Of a stretch of 11,634 nt of DNA, positions 6,936 to 11,634 are shown one piece after another. This stretch comes from Bacteroidales bacterium. GTDB lineage: Bacteria > Bacteroidota > Bacteroidia > Bacteroidales > WCHB1-69. Where the stretch lies: NCBI GenBank assembly GCA_017618435.1, contig JAFZUH010000351.1, positions 1 through 11,634 on the forward strand, read 5' to 3'. The notes beneath the pieces are model-generated. The model ran no database searches and had not been told where the DNA came from. It saw only the letters and a list, made by a program, of their open reading frames with translations. The translations under genes were made by a program, and so were the position numbers. Position 1 is the first letter of the stretch, and every line of letters starts with the position of its first letter.

Positions 6936-7541
6936 ATGTTTACAGGAATTGTAGAAAAAACAGGAAAAGTTATTGACATTATCAAAGATAATACAAATGT
7001 ACACTTTGTTGTTGAAGTGGATTTTGCAGACGAACTGGACATAGACCAAAGCATGAGCCATGACGGCTGCTGTTTAACTGTTGTAAAAGTGGACAAAACA
7101 AAAAAACAATATGTTGTTACAGCCATGTTGGAAACCATGCTCAAAACAAATTTGTCCACATGGCAAAAAGGTTATGAAATCAATTTGGAACGCAGCATGA
7201 AAATGGACGGACGTTTTGACGGACATATTGTTCAAGGACACGTAGACCAAACCGCAACCTGCACAAAAGTAGTTGACGAAAACGGCAGCTGGCGGTATTA
7301 TTTTGAATATGAGCCGCAACAAGAAAACATCACCGTTCCCAAAGGCTCCATTTCCGTCAATGGCGTGAGCCTTACCGTGGTAGATTCCGCCCCGGGCATG
7401 TTTTCGGTTGCCATAATTCCTTATACTCAAAAAGTGACCAATTTTCACAACTTCAAAGTGGGAACAAAAGTAAATATTGAATTTGATGTCTTTGGAAAAT
7501 ACGTCGCCCGACTGCTAAAACAATATATGGAAGCCAAATAA
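6936..7541 (+). CDS. ribE: Riboflavin synthase (alpha subunit)
   Basis: This enzyme converts two molecules of 6,7-dimethyl-8-ribityllumazine into riboflavin and a pyrimidinedione, the last step of vitamin B2 synthesis, in the cytoplasm. The 201-residue length is normal. It shows the family's two-fold repeat: the N-terminal signature MFTGIVE (1-7), first barrel motif SHDGCCLTV (41-49), the inter-barrel FDGHIVQGHVD (94-104) and second barrel motif VNGVSLTV (141-148). The frame stays open upstream to an ATG at 6906, inside the preceding gene, but the conserved N-terminus fixes the start at 6936. No FMN riboswitch and no other rib genes are nearby, so transcription probably comes from the upstream gene or a weak promoter within it. 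Some genomes call this gene ribC. Confidence 0.96.
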   Translation: MFTGIVEKTGKVIDIIKDNTNVHFVVEVDFADELDIDQSMSHDGCCLTVVKVDKTKKQYVVTAMLETMLKTNLSTWQKGYEINLERSMKMDGRFDGHIVQGHVDQTATCTKVVDENGSWRYYFEYEPQQENITVPKGSISVNGVSLTVVDSAPGMFSVAIIPYTQKVTNFHNFKVGTKVNIEFDVFGKYVARLLKQYMEAK

Positions 7542-7646
7542 AAGACTCTTGAATATTTTAAACAAAAAACATTTTTTGAACAATAATAAAGAATATGAAA
7601 TAACAAATATAAATAATTAAATTTTACAGCGTTAGCTTTTATTCTC

Positions 7647-7667
7647 GCAACAGAAATTTCGCCAAAA
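7647..7667 (+). repeat. 21-nt direct repeat, copy 1
   Basis: It reads GCAACAGAAAT, then TTCGCCAAAA, and matches 7816-7836 at 20 of 21 positions. It lies 169 nt upstream of the second copy. It contains TCGCCAAA (7659-7666), the complement of the hairpin loop sequence at 7754-7761. Confidence 0.85.
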
Positions 7668-7714
7668 ATATTTACAGCAGAATAAAAAATAAGTCAGCGA
7701 TAAAAGGTAACCGA

Positions 7715-7790
7715 CGCCACGGCGTGGGTTTATCTTGTTGACTTATTTGGGTGTTTGGCGACACCTCTGTTGCGGACAAGTTGCCCACGC
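7715..7790 (+). ncRNA. Structured leader RNA / repeat-like element upstream of mod
   Basis: Three nested helices can form. The outer one is GCGTGGG (7722-7728) with CCCACGC (7784-7790). The middle one is CTTGT (7734-7738) with ACAAG (7776-7780). The apical one is GGTGT (7750-7754) with ACACC (7761-7765), closing a 6-nt loop TTGGCG. All pairs are Watson-Crick. The loop TGGCG is also complementary to CGCCA at 7715-7719, allowing a pseudoknot, and CCACG (7717-7721) could compete with the outer helix for GCGTGG. The element is GC-rich compared with its AT-rich surroundings, which supports selection for structure. It ends 45 nt before the mod start. It may be a cis-acting leader, a dispersed repeat, or a small RNA; no Rfam family could be assigned without a search. 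Confidence 0.55.
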
Positions 7791-7815
7791 TTCTTATTTG
7801 CAACAAAACAATTCA

Positions 7816-7836
7816 GCAACAGAAATCTCGCCAAAA
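7816..7836 (+). repeat. 21-nt direct repeat, copy 2, ending at the mod start codon
   Basis: It reads GCAACAGAAAT, then CTCGCCAAAA. The last A is the first base of the mod ATG (7836-7838). The only difference from copy 1 is T to C at 7827. It places TCGCCAAA (7828-7835) exactly in the ribosome-loading region of mod. Confidence 0.85.
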
Positions 7837-9575
7837 TGACAGAACAAGAAAAACAATTACAAATTCGTATCCGTGAATTAGAAAAGGAAGTTGCCCGCCT
7901 GCAAACGGAAATCAAAAAGAACAGCCAAACGCAATATGGTTTGCGTTGGATGGATGTACCCGAAGCATTTGAAGCAGAAAGTGTGAATGCTATTCCTATT
8001 TTAGAAGAAGTCAGAGAAAAATCCATTAGTAATAATGATGGCAAGCCAACTCATATTTTGATAGAAGGTGATAATTTCCATGCCCTCACTTGCCTTAACT
8101 ATACTCACAAAGGTCAAATAGATGTCATCTATATAGATCCGCCGTATAACACCGGTTCGGATGGATTTGTCTATAAAGATAAGCGAGTGTTGGATAAATT
8201 CCCTGATGGTACAACTGTGCCAACCGACCACCCGCTTCGTCACAGTTACTGGCTGTCGTTTATGCACAAACGTTTGGAATTGGCAAAGAACTTACTTTCT
8301 GATCGTGGCGTGATTTTTATTTCTATTGACGATAATGAACAAGCGAATCTAAAACTACTGTGCGACAAAGTATTTGGAGAAGAAAATTTTGTGGCGAATA
8401 TAATCAGACGTAACAAGGCAGGTGCGGGACACGATGCTCGGGAAATATCAATTGAATATGATTATATGATGTTGTATTCTAAGAATAAAAAGCATACAAC
8501 ATTTAATAAGGACAAAGTTGATGTAGAAAATGATGTAAAATACAAATTATCAGACAAATATGTTGATTATAGAGGGAAATATTATCTAAGGGATTTAGAT
8601 TATAAAGGCTCTTATAGCGAATCATTAGATTATCCAATTAACCTGCCAAATGGAAAGATAATATATTCTGGGGGAAAGCACGGAAAACCAAATACTTGGA
8701 GATGGAGTAAGGAAAAATTTCAGTGGGGCTTGGATAACGATTTTATTGTTATTGATGAAAAGAAGGAAAAAATTTATATTAAGCAATATCAGTTTGTTGA
8801 TAACGAAAACAATCAAAGACAACGTGTTATTCCGTTTAGGGCTGATGTGTCTTACCTCAATTCAGAAGGAAGTGTTGAGATGAATGAAATAATTAAACAA
8901 ACTATTTTTTCATATCCAAAACCTACGTCTTTAATTGAATATGCTGAGAAATTAGCATCTTCACCATCCTCTATCATCCTTGACTTCTTTGCAGGTTCAG
9001 GCACGACGCTTCACGCCACGATGAAACTGAACGAGGAGGATGGAGGACATCGGCAATGTATATTGGTTCAGCAGAACGAGAACAACATCTGCGAGGCTGT
9101 TACCTATGAGCGTAATAGACGCGTCATGCAAGGCTACACCAACGCCAAAGGCGAACAAGTGGCAGGGTTGGGCAACTCTATGAAATACTATAAAACGGCA
9201 TTTGTAGGAAAAAATACCAGTCGCCATGCTACCGATTCCGACCGCGTGGAATTGTCCCTCAAAGCGGGTTATCTGTTGGCTTTGGGAGAAAATACATTGG
9301 AAGAAATTCAAACGACAAAGTCATACCAAATCTTCACAGATAAACAAGGAAAATACACGGCCGTCTATTTCACTGGCAATTTAAGTGATTTTGCCGATTT
9401 TGTAAACACAATTGAAACAATACAAAAAGAGAAAGAACATCCGCAAATAGCGGTTTATATATTCTGTTGGGGTTCAGTGGATATTTATGAAAATGAGTTC
9501 GATAACCTTTCAGGCATTACTCTCAAACCCATACCCCAACCGATTTTGGATATTTACAAATCAATTAATGCGTAA
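7836..9575 (+). CDS. mod: Type III restriction-modification system, Mod subunit (adenine-specific DNA methyltransferase)
   Basis: Mod recognises the target site and transfers a methyl group from S-adenosylmethionine to adenine (N6). It acts alone as a methylase and with Res for restriction. The 579-residue product starts with a short coiled coil (1-30), followed by GDNFHAL (78-84) and the catalytic motif IV DPPYNTGSDGF (101-111). A long target-recognition region spans about 185-380, and the SAM-binding motif I DFFAGSGTT lies at 383-391. Motif IV before motif I is the beta-class order typical of type III Mod. The frame is open upstream to a TTG at 7755, but that region is the structured leader; ATG 7836 gives the usual MTEQEKQLQIRIRELE start. 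Base composition is uneven: the recognition region is very AT-rich and the segment just after it is GC-rich, suggesting recombination. res follows after 4 nt. Confidence 0.95.
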   Translation: MTEQEKQLQIRIRELEKEVARLQTEIKKNSQTQYGLRWMDVPEAFEAESVNAIPILEEVREKSISNNDGKPTHILIEGDNFHALTCLNYTHKGQIDVIYIDPPYNTGSDGFVYKDKRVLDKFPDGTTVPTDHPLRHSYWLSFMHKRLELAKNLLSDRGVIFISIDDNEQANLKLLCDKVFGEENFVANIIRRNKAGAGHDAREISIEYDYMMLYSKNKKHTTFNKDKVDVENDVKYKLSDKYVDYRGKYYLRDLDYKGSYSESLDYPINLPNGKIIYSGGKHGKPNTWRWSKEKFQWGLDNDFIVIDEKKEKIYIKQYQFVDNENNQRQRVIPFRADVSYLNSEGSVEMNEIIKQTIFSYPKPTSLIEYAEKLASSPSSIILDFFAGSGTTLHATMKLNEEDGGHRQCILVQQNENNICEAVTYERNRRVMQGYTNAKGEQVAGLGNSMKYYKTAFVGKNTSRHATDSDRVELSLKAGYLLALGENTLEEIQTTKSYQIFTDKQGKYTAVYFTGNLSDFADFVNTIETIQKEKEHPQIAVYIFCWGSVDIYENEFDNLSGITLKPIPQPILDIYKSINA

Positions 9576-9579
9576 AATT

Positions 9580-11634
9580 ATGGCACAATATAATAGTTTC
9601 CCATTTCAACAAAAGGCAATAGAAGAATTAGTTGACACCTTCAAAAATCTATGGCAAACCGGCAACAATCGCTTAGAAATAACTTTTAAGTCCCCTACCG
9701 GCAGTGGAAAAACTTTTATGACCACTCATTTTATAGATTCTCTTAACTGTCAGCCTGACTGGGATGAAGATGTTGCCTTCGTATGGATTACCTTCAGCGA
9801 TGACCTTGCCATGCAGAGTCGAGATAAGTTTTATGAATATTTCTTCCCCAATTTTGGAAACCAACTACTGACTATCCAAGATTTTAACAAAGGTATATTA
9901 AACAAAAAGGACATTCTTTTCCTCAATTGGCAAAAATTGGTATCCCAAAAAGCATCTGACCGAGTGTTTCGCCGTCCTGACGATGAAAACTTGCAGAAAG
10001 AGCAAGGTTTCTATTTCGAAGATGTAGTTGAACGCACACATGCAGATGGCCGACAGATTGTTATGATAATTGATGAAAGCCATAAAAACGTAACAGATGC
10101 CGCTATTCGCGATGTGATAGATCCGCTCAATCCCCGTATTATCCTAAAAGTGAGTGCTACTCCTGAAACAGAGCCGACAATAAGTCAAATAAAACACCAT
10201 GAAGCAGGTTTTGTAGAGGTGGAAATTCAAGATGTAATCAATGAAGGATTGATAAAAGAGGAAATTGTCAGTCAAACAGAAGAAGACCTCAACCTGTATA
10301 AAAACAAAGACCACGATAAACTCTTGCTTGACCTCGCCATAGAAAAGCGAAATGCCATAGTCGCAGAATGGAAAAGCGTAGGAGCAAATATTAACCCGCT
10401 GGTACTTATACAATTACCAAATGACGACAAGAAAACCAAAGAAACAGATGTAAAAACCAAAGAAGAAATAGTAAGTGATTATCTTGTCAATGAGAAACAT
10501 ATTAGCAAAGACAAAATTGCCTATTGGTTTGATGGAAGACGGGAGAATCTGGATAACATAACCGACAACGATAATAAAGTGCAATTTATGCTATTTAAAT
10601 ACGCTGCCGGCACAGGCTGGGATTGTCCTCGAGCTCATATCCTTGTCATGTATCGTGAAATAAAATCGAATACTTTCCACACACAAACTTTGGGAAGAAT
10701 ACGCCGTATGGCAGTATTCGGCAAAGATTTAAGTTGCCATCCAATGCTTCGCACAGGTTACCTATACACCAATTATCAACGCAATGAAGTACAGAATCCC
10801 GCAGATAAAAAAACGGAAAACAAACCGAAAAATATTTTTTCAGAAGTCAACAAGGTGCAAAAACAAAAGATGATTTTGAATGACACCTCTCAAAAAGTAG
10901 TAAAAAAAGTAAAGGAAAAGTTAAAAGGCGACCTGAAAGCGAAGGAAAAAGTTGAAAAGATTATCAATACGGTCATTCCACAATTGGCAGAAACTACTAA
11001 AAATGCCATAAAAACATCTGAAACAGAAAAAGATACATTAGTAAAAGACATAAAAATTGAGGAACAGAAATTAGAAACAAGTGTTAAGATAAAAGAATCT
11101 GTTAAAGAAATATTAGGCGACCAAGCCGATGAAAAGTTAAACGAAGACCTTAATATGTTGATTTCTGAACTGATTGATTCTGTTGTTGACAATCGTATTG
11201 ATAGAGAAATTGTTCTGGATCCATGTTTATTTACCGATTTTATTTCCAGAACTGACTATGGAGACATTGGAAAAGCAAGTATTTTTCAAAAACATTTTCA
11301 TATTTCTATGAATAAGTTCTTTGGAATTGACGGAAATAAAATTTATAATAAAGAAGAAATAAAGCAAATCTTTGAGAAAAAAGGAGTTAGTACTTCTACT
11401 ATCTTGGAACGGGATGTAATGGTGAATGCTCATTTTAAATCGGATATCAGCAAAGAATATGACCTTGGAAAAAATGTCAAGTACGAGGTGTCCGACAATG
11501 ATATAGAGAAAGAGTTTTCATGGAGATGTTATGAGATATTGGGTGACCAAGCCGATGACGAAACTCGTATCGGCAATGTTGCCCGTACATGGGGCACACT
11601 AAAAGAAGCAATACGACAATGGTTTAACGATGAA
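9580..11634 (+). CDS. res: Type III restriction-modification system, Res subunit (helicase part; 3' truncated)
   Basis: Res is the ATP-dependent translocase and endonuclease of type III systems and works in a complex with Mod. The 685 codons present are open to the right edge. Superfamily 2 helicase motifs are all visible: Walker A SPTGSGKT (38-45), DESH box (165-168), SATPE (192-196), motif V AAGTGWDCPRA (342-352) and motif VI QTLGRIRRM (369-377). The C-terminal PD-(D/E)xK nuclease domain expected near residue 900 lies outside the window. An unusual Lys/Glu-rich helical stretch (about 409-515) follows the helicase core. The start is ATG 9580, 4 nt after the mod stop; an in-frame ATG at 9568 overlapping mod by 8 nt is an alternative. 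Either way the genes are tightly coupled. Confidence 0.95.
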   Translation, partial: MAQYNSFPFQQKAIEELVDTFKNLWQTGNNRLEITFKSPTGSGKTFMTTHFIDSLNCQPDWDEDVAFVWITFSDDLAMQSRDKFYEYFFPNFGNQLLTIQDFNKGILNKKDILFLNWQKLVSQKASDRVFRRPDDENLQKEQGFYFEDVVERTHADGRQIVMIIDESHKNVTDAAIRDVIDPLNPRIILKVSATPETEPTISQIKHHEAGFVEVEIQDVINEGLIKEEIVSQTEEDLNLYKNKDHDKLLLDLAIEKRNAIVAEWKSVGANINPLVLIQLPNDDKKTKETDVKTKEEIVSDYLVNEKHISKDKIAYWFDGRRENLDNITDNDNKVQFMLFKYAAGTGWDCPRAHILVMYREIKSNTFHTQTLGRIRRMAVFGKDLSCHPMLRTGYLYTNYQRNEVQNPADKKTENKPKNIFSEVNKVQKQKMILNDTSQKVVKKVKEKLKGDLKAKEKVEKIINTVIPQLAETTKNAIKTSETEKDTLVKDIKIEEQKLETSVKIKESVKEILGDQADEKLNEDLNMLISELIDSVVDNRIDREIVLDPCLFTDFISRTDYGDIGKASIFQKHFHISMNKFFGIDGNKIYNKEEIKQIFEKKGVSTSTILERDVMVNAHFKSDISKEYDLGKNVKYEVSDNDIEKEFSWRCYEILGDQADDETRIGNVARTWGTLKEAIRQWFNDE

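Noticed and set aside
7563..7578. Inverted repeat CAAAAAA-CA-TTTTTTG after ribE as a terminator
   Set aside because: The stem is nearly all A-T, with a 2-nt loop and no GC core, so it would not form a convincing intrinsic terminator.
7755..7835. N-terminal extension of Mod from TTG 7755
   Set aside because: It would translate the structured leader and direct repeat; the usual Mod N-terminus begins at ATG 7836.
7836..9575. Phase-variable simple-sequence repeats in mod (phasevarion)
   Set aside because: No tandem repeat tract was found in the gene or its leader; the 21-nt repeat has only two distant copies.
10890..11433. Minus-strand open frames inside res
   Set aside because: They are antisense shadows; their Ser/Phe-rich composition reflects Lys/Glu-rich codons on the other strand.
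1..11634. CRISPR array, tRNA or rRNA genes, insertion sequence or integrase
   Set aside because: No regular spaced repeats, cloverleaf sequences, transposase motifs or integrase motifs were seen on either strand.

Overview
The window looks like a piece of a Bacteroidota chromosome, most likely order Bacteroidales. The base composition is AT-rich. Several genes are preceded by the TAnnTTTG -7 promoter element of this phylum instead of a clear Shine-Dalgarno sequence. The gene content also fits: a type IX secretion (T9SS) type B sorting domain, lipoproteins with Bacteroidota-style signal peptides, and a MotA/TolQ/ExbB plus DUF2149 pair.

Layout from left to right. (1) Positions 2-612, plus strand: the end of an energy-transduction operon, with a truncated ExbB/TolQ-type proton channel subunit whose stop overlaps the start of a DUF2149 protein. 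(2) 645-2465, minus strand: radA (DNA repair/recombination ATPase), probably co-transcribed with a small lipoprotein gene 12 nt upstream of it. (3) 2672-4179, minus strand: a decaying cluster of exported-protein genes. It holds an outer-membrane beta-barrel gene broken by one base, an intact META-like lipoprotein, and three fragments. A nearly identical 33-nt junction (end of a coiled-coil tail, TAG, 4 nt, ATG) occurs twice, which points to an old tandem duplication followed by deletion. (4) 4355-7541, plus strand: an 853-residue secreted protein with PKD-like and fibronectin-like domains and a T9SS type B sorting domain, followed 19 nt later by ribE (riboflavin synthase). (5) 7542-7835: a leader region with a 21-nt direct repeat and a three-tier hairpin. 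The hairpin loop is complementary over 8 nt to the sequence that ends right at the mod start codon. (6) 7836-11634, plus strand: a type III restriction-modification operon with mod complete and res running off the right edge before its nuclease domain.

The best candidate for something undescribed is the leader RNA of the type III system. Its loop could pair with the mod translation start, or with an upstream copy of the same sequence, which suggests a switch that limits methyltransferase and restriction expression. The next most notable points are the mosaic base composition of mod, consistent with exchange of the target-recognition domain, and the duplicated, decayed exported-protein cluster. 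All family assignments come from reading motifs; no database search was possible.
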